From assembly GCA_018398805.1 (NCBI GenBank), contig JAGFBZ010000860.1, forward strand, positions 911,501 to 975,500: 64,000 nt of DNA, given 5' to 3'. Each line of letters opens with the position of its first letter. Within the stretch, counting starts at the first letter, position 1. Positions 20,987-32,116 of this stretch are shown piece by piece. Position numbers and translations under genes: made by a program. The notes below the pieces were generated by a model, which searched no databases, was not told the DNA's origin, and saw nothing but the letters and a program-made list of their open reading frames with translations. The DNA is from Hirundichthys speculiger. Its lineage: Eukaryota; Chordata; Actinopteri; Beloniformes; Exocoetidae.

Positions 20987-22197
20987 CTGCTTTCCTTCAT
21001 TTGTTCTCTAAATGTCATCACATCAGCCAGACGACGCTCGCAGCTCAGACCTCAAATGCTTCCTCTTAATTAAACACTTGAATTTGCTCTTTTAAGCCAC
21101 ACATAAAGACACTGAGGGTAATAACATAACTCAATCCTCCCTCCAGAATCAGTCTAGAGGTGGAGCTGGGGAAGAGGCGGGAGGTTGGAGCGCAGCAGCA
21201 AGCTGTGGGCCGGAGACATCAGAAGGCACGCTTCCTCCTTGAACAGACTAAGACACAGGTGAAGTAATTAGAAGAAAGCAAGTAGAGGGGTGAGAGCAGG
21301 AATCAACCCCTGCTCACCCGTCTGCCTGAAATCCCTCCAGGGAGTCGCCTGAAGCCGGTGTCCCACAGGACACAGAACGTGGTGCGGTCCGGTTTTAAAG
21401 TGGCAGCAACTTGGAGCAGCGCCCAGTGAGCGCTGTTCACCCGGCTGAACTCGGGGGGGATCAGAACTTACCAGAAGGTTTCGAGGTCACATGACCCTTG
21501 CATGGGTCCCTTTACTGTATAAAGGCTTATATTGCGCCACGTCTAGAATTATACATTTAAAAAGGCTGAGTGCTGTTAAATAAAATGTGTTTTTTGACTT
21601 ATAGTTGAACCTTTTCATCATACATGGTTCTGAGATACTGCCACAAGCATAAGGTACTGAATGAATTTATGCTGGATCTTTAAATAAAAAAAAAAAAACA
21701 TTGCTGGGAAACCCCTGCAGGGTGTAGTATTTTAGGTTACGAATCCACACTGTTGTTCAACTGTCGGCTGTTTTCAGCCTGAATAGAAAAGTGCAGGGCA
21801 TCATGGATTGATTGAGGTCAACAACACCTGGTGTGGGGGCGGAGCTACAATCAGCAGGAATGGGCAGCAGGTGATCAGAAGAGGAGCTCTATATATGTCT
21901 GATGTCTGAACTGCTGATGGAGGGGAGCAGGATCTGAGGACATAACAAAGATCCTGTAGCTGCTTCCCAAAGAGCTGAGAACTGGATTATTCATACCTCG
22001 GGGTGGATTATTTCATGGGCTGTTTTTTTTTTTTTTTCTCCTGAGACAGAATCATGCCAGTGAGATCGAGCCTTTTTTTTTCTTCTTTTCTTTTTTGAAC
22101 AGTGCACTGCGTCTGATTGTTTGGACTACTGTATTGTAGTTGGACTTACGCATATATAGCATGTGTGATATTTTGGGTTGTTGGTTGAAGAGTGTGT
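20987..22197. other. unassigned stretch, possible promoter-like sequence
   Basis: No gene recognised. Around 21885 there is GGAGCTCTATATATGTC, followed by T-runs at 22023-22037 and 22071-22080. This could be an eroded LTR or promoter, but I cannot define ends. Confidence 0.3.
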
Positions 22198-22198
22198 A

Positions 22199-22207
<9 letters not shown>

Positions 22208-22291
<84 letters not shown>
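22208..22291. repeat. (TA)n dinucleotide array
   Basis: About 84 bp of uninterrupted TA, followed by mixed TG/TA to 22355. Confidence 0.98.
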
Positions 22292-22296
<5 letters not shown>

Positions 22297-22355
22297 GTAT
22301 GTGTGTGTGTGTATGTATGTATATATATGTGTGTGTGTGTATGTGTATATATAGT

Positions 22356-23173
<818 letters not shown>

Positions 23174-23244
23174 ATATGTGTGTGTATATATATATATGTA
23201 TATGTGTATAATTGTAAATAATAATGGGGCATTGATTAATCAAC

Positions 23245-23600
23245 TGGAGGCTGTGCCATACCTGTCAAGTTTTGGATTTGAAAACAGAAATTTTGTGGCG
23301 CCCACCATGAGCAGTTCCACCAACCGAGCTCCAGTATCTCTACAACATTTTTTGTTGTACAAAAAAGCTAAAATCACAGCTACACTACTTCCTAAACTTC
23401 AGCCAGTGATTTTGTTTCCTGTGTGCCATTATTGGACAAACTGATCAATCCAGGTGTGTCTGACCATTGCTACCGACCGATCTCAGATTGGGAATGTGTT
23501 TTTTTTTTTTTTTTTTTTTACTCCGCCTGATGCGGATTTTATTATTTTTTAATAATGCAGGTTAAAATACGGGAGATTTATGGGAAAATACTAATACGGG
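23245..23600. repeat. possible degenerate hAT-like element
   Basis: The words CCATACCTGTCAAGTTTTGG (23256) and AAAATACGGGAGATTTATGG (23563) are typical of the two ends of a fish hAT-like family. A T-run (23499-23519) lies between. TSD not found. Confidence 0.4.
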
Positions 23601-24125
23601 AGGATGACGGGATCTGTGGGGGTGTTTTATAACATATAGCAGAATATTCAATCAAATTCTTGCTTTAGTGTACGCTCTCTCTCTGCAGGAGGGCTGAGAA
23701 AGTTGTTCCAGTTCAAATGTCTTCTAAAACCACCTGAATTGGTTCCACACGGTCTCTGCTGGTTAACGTAATGTCGATGTCTGAGTCGGAGCCTACTGGT
23801 GGTGCTTTTATTTCGCCTGACTGTCTCTGCCATTCTGGCATCTGACTTCCTGCCAATGGCATGTGCTGTGCGTGAATTGACATGGTCTACCAGTGGCCAA
23901 GGGCCAAAATAGACTCAAGGCGTATCCCAGGTGGAAAAGCGTGGACGTGCACTGCAGGAATGCTACTGGTGCAGCTACTCTCATTGACTTGAATGGATGT
24001 GATTGAAAGCGACTGGTCCGTTCCACTTTCATCCACATCCCTGTGGATGTGGATGGATTGGGCCTAGCCTTAGGACAAAACCTAGTGAGCATAAGCACCA
24101 AAACATCAGTATAGTTTGACACTTA
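23601..24125. other. unassigned stretch
   Basis: No recognised feature. Confidence 0.4.
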
Positions 24126-24337
24126 CAGTGGAACCTGGAGGGCCGCTGTCCTGCAGGTTTTGCATGTTTCCCTGCTTTAACCACCTGATCCTAATTAATG
24201 GCCGTCATCATCTTATCATCAAGGCTTAGCAGATGTCTGTTAATGACACAGCCACTTGTATCAGGGTGTGTAGAAGGAGGAAAACATCTAAAACCTGCAG
24301 GAAAGCGGCCATCCCGGACCGACTTTGGACACCCCTG
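24126..24337. mobile_element. hAT-like MITE (CTGTCCTGCAGGTTTT family)
   Basis: The right end GACTTTGGACACCCCTG is typical; the left end CAGTGGAACCTGGAGGGCCGC has lost several bases. It shares GGGCCGCTGTCCTGCAGGTT with the copy at 55383-55590. TSD not preserved. Confidence 0.65.
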
Positions 24338-24644
24338 CTCTAATCTATGCAAGCCCCCCAATATTCGGACATACATTTTTTTTTATAAATCATAAAAATG
24401 CATCAAAACATGTAACAAATACATGTTTTCCTTTCTCAGCAGTGGTTTTTGCCTGACGTTTTGTAAAGAACTGATCCAAGGATGGTTGCTTTTGTCGGCT
24501 TTTAACAAACCTTCAAAAATGTGCAAGGCAAACATCATCATAGTGAGAGTGAGCGATAGCCCAACTAGTGAACACTTTTTCTGGGTGATTCTTTTCAGTG
24601 AATTCCAAAACTTAATAGAATTTTACTATAATGTCAAAGGGATG

Positions 24645-24710
24645 CCAGGAAGATGCTAGCCGATAGCCAGGAAAATGCTAGCTGATAGTCAGGAAGATGC
24701 TAGCCGATAG
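24645..24710. repeat. three 22-bp tandem repeats
   Basis: Unit CCAGGAAGATGCTAGCCGAT plus AG, repeated three times with 1-3 differences (24645, 24667, 24689). It lies next to the pogo-like element. Confidence 0.9.
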
Positions 24711-24902
24711 CTAATGGCAGAGCAACTACAAGTATGTCTACGTTCGGTAAACTCTGGGAGCTGCGAGTAGCAGCGCGTACTGTATTTTTGCCTTTTGTAT
24801 CCTGAAATTTCTTTCGTAACAAGAGGGAATATTTTCCCATTGAGGCGTTTCGTAACCTGAAAATTCCATATGTAGAGAGGTTCGTAAGTAGAGGTACCGC
24901 TG
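24711..24902 (-). mobile_element. pogo/Tigger-like fragment (CAGCGGTACCTCTACTTACG end)
   Basis: On the minus strand the end reads CAGCGGTACCTCTACTTACG, next to TA (24903-24904), the usual Tc1/mariner target. Only one end is recognised, and the left boundary is arbitrary. Confidence 0.55.
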
Positions 24903-25040
24903 TAATTAACATAACCTGAGACAAACTTCCAGTTCTCTTAGCTCACCATTTTCATATGTTTTAAATGTGTTGACCTTAGATCTGTGTTGACTGTTCATAT
25001 GACGGACTAAACTACAGCTTCAGAAGATATTGTCCTGAGC

Positions 25041-25509
25041 CAGTGGTCCCCGACCCTCAAATGACCCCCAGGCCTCGGCCCAGCACCGGTCCGTGGGTCA
25101 TTTGGTATCAGGCCGCAGAGAAAAAAAAAAAACTTCCATTATTACCATCTAAATGATGTTTTATTTTGAAAAATGACCAGATTCTCTCCATTACACCCGT
25201 CTATGACTTCCAGTTTAACGTTTAAACCCCAAGCTGGAAAAATGAGTAAAAAACAAACGTCTTCGGAAAGTCTCTTTGCACGGAAAGGATGTTACGAGGA
25301 CGCTTCTAATAAAGTTGCACATGAATACACAGCGGATTTATGTTTATTATCATATATAGAAAATACCACAGTTTTTATACCGGTCGTATTATTTTATTTT
25401 CTTGTAACACATTTTACAGACCATTTACCTCTGGTCATACAGATCGGTCCGTGACAATATTACCTGACAATAAACCGTCCACGGTGCAAAAAAAGGTTGG
25501 GGGCTGCTG
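25041..25509. mobile_element. hAT-like element (CAGTGGTCCCCGACC ends)
   Basis: The left end CAGTGGTCCCCGACC and the right end AGGTTGGGGGCTGCTG are imperfect inverted repeats. The same family is at 51146-51699. A short open stretch from 25241 (MSKKQTSSESLF) could be a transposase N-terminus. No TSD survives. Confidence 0.65.
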
Positions 25510-25970
25510 GTTTAAGGGACATTTCTGTAGAACCTAGACAGATCCGGTCCAATGTACAGGACATATACATGCACAAAAAAATGTTAATCATTGGCTACAG
25601 AAATTATTAGTTGTCAGCTGTCACTCAGTAATCAAACATAGATTAACAACTTTCAGCAGTTTATTAGTAATTAAGAAAAGAAAATTCCACATCAACCTCA
25701 CTTCCAGCGAAGGAAATGGTTGGAAATCTTTCAGTATAAATTTTTCTGGCAGCCAGATGCGGGGCGCTAAATATTATGCTGCATGGCTGGCTTCATGTTC
25801 ACTCTCACAGTTAACTTTACAATGTGCAAATTGCCGGTAAGATCTCCAAATGTATTTTGGGTAAAATCGTCATCAACAGCCGTATATCAGCCGTATATCA
25901 GTGTCATCATCATCACTAGTCAACAGAGTCTATGTGGTGCAGGGTAGATGGATCACAGATTAATTAAATC
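25510..25970. other. unassigned stretch
   Basis: No recognised feature. Confidence 0.4.
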
Positions 25971-26195
25971 ATGAGTGACAGTTCATACAAGCATAAAAGT
26001 GGAGCAACAAAACGCAAAGAAATGGAAAAAAAGAGCGCAGGAAAAGACTAAACTAAAAAAGCTGGATACATATCCTCCTGGAGATGAACCTGACATTGTT
26101 GGCAGCGGGTCAAGCCCACCAGAACTGGTACCACGGTCAGGGAGCCAGATTTACAGGTACAATTACTCACAATCACTGACACTGAAAACAATATG
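25971..26195 (+). pseudogene. hAT transposase N-terminal fragment (TTF-finger type)
   Basis: The plus strand opens MSDSSYKHKSGATKRKEMEK, then a frame change near 26045 leads to KLKKLDTYPPGDEPDIVGSG. The KxxSGAxKRK start followed by a low-complexity linker is typical of the N-terminus of ZMYM1/TTF-finger hAT proteins in fish. The piece stops where a Harbinger-like element begins (about 26201). No finger or catalytic domain follows. Confidence 0.5.
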
Positions 26196-26200
26196 TGAGT

Positions 26201-26636
26201 TAAGCCTGATTTATACTCAAACATCAGGTTGTCTGCGTCACCTACGCAGACGACGCAGAGATGCCCCCCCACCCTACGCAGACACTTCGGTGCACCTCCC
26301 CAAAATTGTAGGTCGACGCAGACAGTGTCGCCGAGAGGAGAGAAAGGAGGCCTCTGAATGGTCAATTCTACATCCCCATAGAAAAGAGCGCATTGAAGAA
26401 ATGAGGAAGTACCCACATCTGTACGAATCTCGTTCTCCACACTACAAATACAGCACATATTCTAGTAATTCATGGAGGGAGATAGCGATGAATGTGGGTC
26501 TGGATACGACCAAGACGGTGAGGAAGTGGAAAAACGCAAGAGATACATTTAGTAAGTTTAGCTAGTTCGTGATCGTCCCTCTTACGTTGTGGTGTGGAAT
26601 AACATAGCAGAGACCGCGCTAGTATAAATCAAAAGT
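26201..26636 (+). mobile_element. PIF/Harbinger-like non-autonomous element
   Basis: The left end GCCTGATTTATACT and the right end AGTATAAATCAAAAG are imperfect inverted repeats. TCTGCGT/ACGCAGAC words follow the left end, as in Harbinger MITEs of fish. It contains a MADF-domain fragment, the domain of the second (Myb/MADF) Harbinger protein. The TTA-type TSD is not clearly kept. Confidence 0.6.
26390..26565 (+). pseudogene. MADF-domain fragment (Harbinger accessory protein)
   Basis: About 57 residues read EEMRKYPHLYESRSPHYKY, then SWREIAMNVGL and TVRKWKNARDTFSKF, ending at a stop (26563-26565). Spacing of the aromatic residues (YPHLY, SWREI, VRKWKNARDTF) fits a MADF DNA-binding domain. In PIF/Harbinger transposons such a protein works with the transposase. 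The domain is nearly complete, but sits in a frame that upstream runs through unrelated repeat sequence, so a functional start is not evident. A host MADF gene exon is an alternative. Confidence 0.6.
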
Positions 26637-26805
26637 GTTTGCGGCATCTCTGCGACAAGCTGACGGCAACACATTGAGAGTATACACGGCTCTTTAGTTG
26701 TAAACTGTTGATGTGGTTGTTATCGGAGTAGCCCGATCACCTAACGTTATTATTAGGGGCCAGGTAGCCTAATGTTTTTGTTGTTCTCATGGTTTGTTAG
26801 ACTTT
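26637..26805. other. unassigned stretch
   Basis: No recognised feature. Confidence 0.35.
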
Positions 26806-27555
26806 GGGTGAATTCCAATTCCTCCCTTAACCCTCAATCTTAACCCTCTTAATCCTCGAAAGTAAGTGTCAGGGTTATCTTGTGACTTAGAAATGGGACA
26901 CCCCTTGAGTGCAGTTACGTCTTCAGACTGAAATGTATCAGAGCCCGTGTTGTCTCTGTATTTCCTGAAGTGACACAGGGATAACGTTGAAAAGAGCGCT
27001 GTATATTCTCTAAATAATATTAGCAAATAACACAATAGAGGATACATTATTCAGTCCTCCGTCGCTACACAATAAGGTAAACAAGTAACCTGAAGCCGGC
27101 CAGGACCGCGGGCCGCCGCCGACCGGGTTGGTCCCGGTCCTGGTCCTGGACGGGGGTCCCGACCAGGACCGCCCGTTCAGCAGCAAACATCGTAAGGTAA
27201 AAAAATAAATGTTACGCAACAACGATGTTAAGCCATGAAAAAAGTCTCAAACAAAGACAATAAAATGGTTTCGTAACATTTATATCTTTAAGATATACGA
27301 AGATACTTACGTTTGTAGCTAGCTTTTTTTGTCGCTATCCTTTTCGAAGATGTCTTGGCTAAATTACCCAGTGCCTTCTGGGTAGCCCTTACTTCCAAGG
27401 GTGGTGTCGGAAAATCTCAATTTTGAGGGCGATACAGCCCTCAAACTTGTCCCTCAATTTGACGTTCTTAGAATTGGGACAGCACTTAGCGGGAGCGTGC
27501 ATTTTTGAGATTGAGGGTTGAGATTGAGGGTTAAGGGAGGAATTGGAATTCACCC
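26806..27555 (+). mobile_element. MITE with GGGTGAATTCCAATTCCTCC ends (copy 1)
   Basis: Left end GGGTGAATTCCAATTCC and right end GGAATTGGAATTCACCC form a long, nearly perfect inverted repeat; CCTTAACCCTCAATC follows inward from each end. Other copies are at 54066-54614 and, reversed, 62002-62897. The interior has a GC-rich block (27100-27175). Superfamily not assigned, since flanking bases show no clear duplication. Confidence 0.9.
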
Positions 27556-29499
27556 TAAATGTCGGTTTTGTCAGGTTACTCTTGCAAAAAGGCTCATACA
27601 ACGAAGTGCTCGGTGTTGGTATTTATTAACAGCAATGGAAACACATCAGGCTGAATCGGCACTTGGTACCGAGCAGAATGAATGAATGAATGAATGCCGG
27701 TAGCTACTACAACAATAACTGGTGCGTCTCCTGCGTGACATCACAACCGCATACCGCCGAATACATTTTAGACAATAATACTGCAGGTTTGATTGATTTC
27801 AAGATGACATGGTCGCTCTTCGTGGTGTTGAACTCTTACTATCAAATGGTTTAAGCTATGTGTCACAAATGTAGTAATGCTTGTAAGCCCCGCTGTTGCA
27901 GGCATGTATACGTTGTAAAATGATGTAATCACAACCTTTATTGGGCTTAAAGGGGCCCGGTCATGTGCCCCGCCCCCGGCCCGGCAGTGACATGTCCACT
28001 TTCGGCTATTTGATTCCTCATTTTATGGATGATGGTCGATGCCTGACTTCTTCTGAAGCTGACTGAAAGTCTGTGGCGTCATTTTAAAACCTAAATTAGA
28101 GTTTAAAACAACAACAGTTAAATGTTGTTTTAAACCTAAATTAGAGTTTAAAACAACATCTAACTGTGGAACGAGTTAATAACCGTGTACTCACCTCTGT
28201 AACATTAGCGAGCATTGCATTTCCGTGAACACGGCTGCGATGGGAGCATATTCATGTCAGCAGAGCCCAGCAGACATCGCTGCTTTAAAGCAATCTACAC
28301 GGTTTTATAATATTGCACTTGTAAACCTTTTGTCTGGTTGGTCTTTGACACGCAACGTTTTATGAATTTAACTACATTCAGACTGAATCTGGTGGTGTTA
28401 GCCCACACTTCAGAGAACTGCTCCTTGACTTCACAGCAGACTGTTAGACATAATAGACTGAACCTGGTAGAGTCTTTATCATTAGGTGATAACAAGATGA
28501 AGTTACATTAACGTGGACACTTTTGACCTTATCTATATCACTTCTACATTTGTCCCTATAATTATTTAATCACAACTAATACAACTTCCTGGAAAATGAG
28601 ATGATGTCTCATTGCCTTCTGCAGTTTAGCTTCATTTAAGTTTAATACGAGCTACGTGAAGGCCTTTGTGATTCATGCTTTCTGTGTTTCTAGAGGAGAA
28701 ACAGATGCCTTGTTAATTCAAATATTAAACATAGTGTCTCAGTTTAACTTAAAGTTGTCATTCATCTCTCCTGATACAGATCTATTGAACTTTAATGGTG
28801 CAGTGTTTTGTATGAACTGAGTTCAATATTTATTGAACCACTGCAAATAATTTCATAATACATTTGTTACATCCACAGGCCTGTTTAGGGGAGAAATGGA
28901 GTAACAGAATGATAAATAATTAATACCAGGAGACCTTTTGGCAATTTGCCTCTCTATCTATTGCCTGATAAAACAGAAAGATACGAGACTTCAGGGACAA
29001 CCAAGGCCAACACAACCAACAAAATATTGCTAAATACAAGAGGAAAAAGCACCACTAAGCTACCCGTAAATGAGAAAGTATATGAACCTACCACTCCCAG
29101 GCTTCACATATGAAGATGAGACGGTGAAGGGCTACAAACAAGGTGCAAAATCCAGATTTCAGATCTGACAGAATTAGGGAAAAGACATCACATGACCACT
29201 AGGGGGAGCTCCAAAGGTAAATCCAACTATACAACCAACACACCAAGTTCCAACCAAGTTCATTTTTATGTGTCTCAACAGGTAAAATTACATAAATCCA
29301 CACATTTTTGCATAATTAGTACGATTTTTTTAACAACAGCTGCATCTTTGCTGGCCTCCGCAGGGCAAAGCTTACTGTAGCTAAGCAGCCAAAAACATTT
29401 GCCCCTGGTTATAGGCTGCTTGTCAGGGCTACTTGGAGGATTTCTGGCCCGGTGGCCTCTGGCTCATCATCTGCTCTCTTTCTTAAAAGTCCATCTGAG
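27556..29499. other. unassigned stretch
   Basis: About 1.9 kb without a recognised gene or repeat family. A GC-rich patch lies near 27955-28000, and a repeat/hairpin structure lies at 28087-28158 (listed separately). Confidence 0.4.
28087..28158. repeat. direct repeat with internal hairpin
   Basis: A 26-bp sequence beginning AAACCTAAATTAGAGTTTAA occurs at 28087 and 28132, 45 bp apart. GTTTAAAACAACA (28101-28113) and TGTTGTTTTAAAC (28123-28135) form a perfect 13-bp inverted repeat with a 9-nt loop. Confidence 0.9.
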
Positions 29500-29933
29500 C
29501 CACCTTCACCATGCTCTGGGTCAACCCTTCAGGGTTGACTGATCAGACCAGTAGACAACAAGAAGCCAGAAACCTCTGCTACAGGTCCCACTGCCAAGCA
29601 GGACAGCAAGGTGGTCAAGTGACAGCAGGTCCCTTCAATACGATGATACTTAATCCCCAAAGGGAAAATAATTGCTGCTTTGACTGTCATTGTTTTTATT
29701 TTCAAACGAATCATTGTAGATGGTTATAGCTGTGGGCAGGAAGGAGCAGTTTCTGTTGCAAAAGATCTGAAGAAGCCTCTGACTGAAAGTACTGCTGTTA
29801 AATTACTGTGTTGTGAAAAGGATGGCTAATGTTTTTCTTTTTTATGAAGTATTCCTTTTTGCACAATCAGCTCCGAAGGCTCCAGATCAGAGCCAGCCTT
29901 CTTCAGTTTGTTTCATTTCTTATAAATCACTGG

Positions 29934-30250
29934 CTATAGGATTATAATCTCCACACCAGATTTATAAAAGATATGCAGCACCTTACTGCAAAAACTGAAG
30001 GACCAAGGCTTCCTAAAGAAGTAAAGTCTGCTTTGTCTCTCTTTGCAGACAGCATCAGTGTTGCATCTCCATCCCAGTCTGTTGTCCAGGTGAACACTGA
30101 GGTATTTATGCACCTCCACCACCTCCACTTCTTCTCCCATGAAGGAAAACTCTCCTTTGTCTTGCTCACATTCAAGAAGTCAAGATGAGATGATTGCTCC
30201 CACACCATCCCACCGTGTACTGACTTCAGTAATTCTCTGTCTCCCTCCCT
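29934..30250 (-). pseudogene. LINE reverse transcriptase C-terminal fragment
   Basis: The minus strand shows FREGDRELLKSV (about 30225-30255), then in another frame IMGEEVEVVEVHKYLSVHLD, RLGWRCNTDAVCKERQSRLY, FFRKPWSFSFCSKVLHIFYK and SGVEII. This matches the region after the catalytic box in vertebrate LINEs (KYLGVHLD, K-x2-QSRLYFLRK, IFYKS-VES). Two frames are needed, so the copy is dead. The catalytic box itself is not in the preserved part. Confidence 0.7.
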
Positions 30251-30287
30251 GAAGGGTCTTTTTTTTTTGTTGAGGAGCTCTTTCATG

Positions 30288-31322
30288 TAGGGATGGGAAT
30301 TGATAAGATTTTTCCACTTCCATTGTCGATACTGTTTAACGATTCGATTCTTTATCAATTCTCTTATTGATTCTAATTTGGGGAAAAAGGAGAACAGTTT
30401 TATTAGCATCAGTTTTTTTTACTTAGAAGTCATGACCTTACAAACTCAACAGCGAGGTCAAAAGAGGCCCAAAGATAATGTGTTAACTGTTGTAATATGT
30501 AACTGTGCAAATACACAAGAATGCGTAACATTTTACTAACAGATTTTTCCTAATAGAAATGAAAAAATCTCCCTTTTAAAAGGATATATGAGCTCACTAA
30601 GCACTCAAAAATAATAATAAAGAAAGATAAATACTATCAAATACAAAGGAACAGTGCATAGTACAAATCTGCAAATACTATGAAGAATTAACAATTCTTT
30701 TGCAGAAAAATAATCATGTCTTCCAGCCTCTGAACCAGCCAGACTCTCTCTCTCATCACGGTCATCTTCTAAATGTAATGCAGAAGGCATTTGTTTAATA
30801 GCACAGCGTTAATGTTATAACGTGTTTTACAAAGAAGCACATAGGCAGCGGGATAGCTACTAACCAGAGTTACCAGAGGTGATCTTAGCTTGGCTACTGC
30901 TGCTGGGTTGAGATCCATCAGTCCGAAGCGTCAAAAACACGACACTCATTATCGCATGTTGTGTGCGCAAATGTTTCTGCATGTTAGTCGTGTTCCCTCC
31001 CGACGCTGTTATCTCCACTTTGCAATGACTGCTAGTTGCCTTGTTGCCATCTTTCTTTGGTGAAGTGAAGCCAAACTTTGGAGCGTTTGAACCTGGTGGG
31101 CGCCATTGTTGTTTACAACTGCAATGCGCGTGCTAAACCGACGTAACTTAATCACGTAAGTGCTTTCTAGAATTGACTGAGCGTAATTTGTGTAAATTAT
31201 GTGAGATTCGTGCTGGTTGGAATCGATAAGAGAATCGCTAGATAAACTGCCAAACGATTCCATGGAATTGAAACACACAGAACCGGTTCTCTACAGGAAC
31301 TGGTTCTCGATTCCAAACCCAA
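30288..31322. mobile_element. hAT-like element, near-perfect 8-bp TSD, inside a LINE
   Basis: Ends TAGGGATGGGAATTGATAAG and TCGATTCCAAACCCAA are inverted repeats. Flanking octamers CTTTCATG (30280-30287) and CTTTCAGG (31323-31330) match at 7 of 8. At 1,035 bp it is larger than most MITEs here, but shows no recognisable transposase frame. Confidence 0.85.
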
Positions 31323-31411
31323 CTTTCAGGTCACTGGTGATCCAGGTTTTATTACTGGGGAAGCACCTCATTGTTCTGGTGGGGATGGTGTTGTCCACAT
31401 TTGAGTTTATT

Positions 31412-31543
31412 TTCAGTTCAATTAAATTTTATTTGTATAGTGTCTATTACAATGTAAATTTCCTCAAGGCGCTTTACAGAAACCCAGAGCATGACCATGA
31501 CCCCGGAGCAAATATCATTAACTAAAATTATAATATCAAATCC
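31412..31543 (-). mobile_element. Rex1-like LINE 3' tail only
   Basis: TTCAATTAAATTTTATTTGTATAG through CCGGAGCAAATATCATTAAC matches the extreme 3' end of the copies at 10196 and 14906. It is abruptly replaced by the pogo-like element at about 31545. Confidence 0.88.
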
Positions 31544-31544
31544 A

Positions 31545-32114
31545 CAAAAAAGTAGCGAGGCACTGCAGCGAAACATGACAAAGGCTCAACTGTGGTCTTT
31601 CTGTTACCTTCACAGCCTCTGGTCTCTGAACCGTAGTAAAGAAACCACTGGTATTGTGCTATTTTTGGCTCGTAATTAGGGGCTAGCACGCTAACAACAA
31701 AAGAAACAGTCTGGTTTTTACTCTGCAAGGAACGGGCACTTTATTCTGGTACTGCAGGAACTTGTAACATCACACAGGTTGTATTGTTGGGCTCCTGTCG
31801 GTTAACAGAGAATGTAAATCTAAACACGCTGGGCTGCTGTTGATGCTCACTACACTTTTTATCTAACCCCGTTTTCTTCTGCCGTCCGACGACACACACA
31901 CTACATTACCCATAAGGCCACATAATTACACATAAGGCCACCTTCTTAAAGGGGCCAGGCTGGCTCACAACATTTCTTCGCTGTGAGAGAACGCGCGCAA
32001 CATCCTGTGATGTTTCCGCAATTTATTATTATTTTTTTATTATATATATTTCTGAAAAATCCGCAAACAACTAAAACCGCAGAACTTAAAGCACGAATTG
32101 GCAAGGGATCACTG
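31545..32114 (+). mobile_element. pogo/Tigger-like non-autonomous element, left end missing (copy 1)
   Basis: Matches the copy at 60425-61106 from AAAAAGTAGCGAGGCACTGC to AAGGGATCACTG, followed by TA. The left terminus is absent. Confidence 0.8.
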
Positions 32115-32116
32115 TA

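Larger units (their letters stand above)
29500..31410 (-). mobile_element. non-LTR retrotransposon (LINE) 3' half, split by a hAT element
   Basis: On the minus strand, RT C-terminal coding sequence lies at 29934-30287, followed by a 3' part ending near 29640 in ATTTTCCCTTTGGGGATTAAG. The remaining upstream part is at 31323-31410. The hAT element at 30288-31322 interrupts it. I cannot name the clade: it differs from the Rex1-like copies. Confidence 0.65.

Noticed and set aside
20302..21021. 239-codon minus-strand frame rich in HPSI repeats
   Set aside because: It is the translation of the ATGG array; stop-free frames are an automatic consequence of the repeat.
26048..26458. 136-codon minus-strand frame
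   Set aside because: Antisense to the hAT and MADF scraps on the plus strand.
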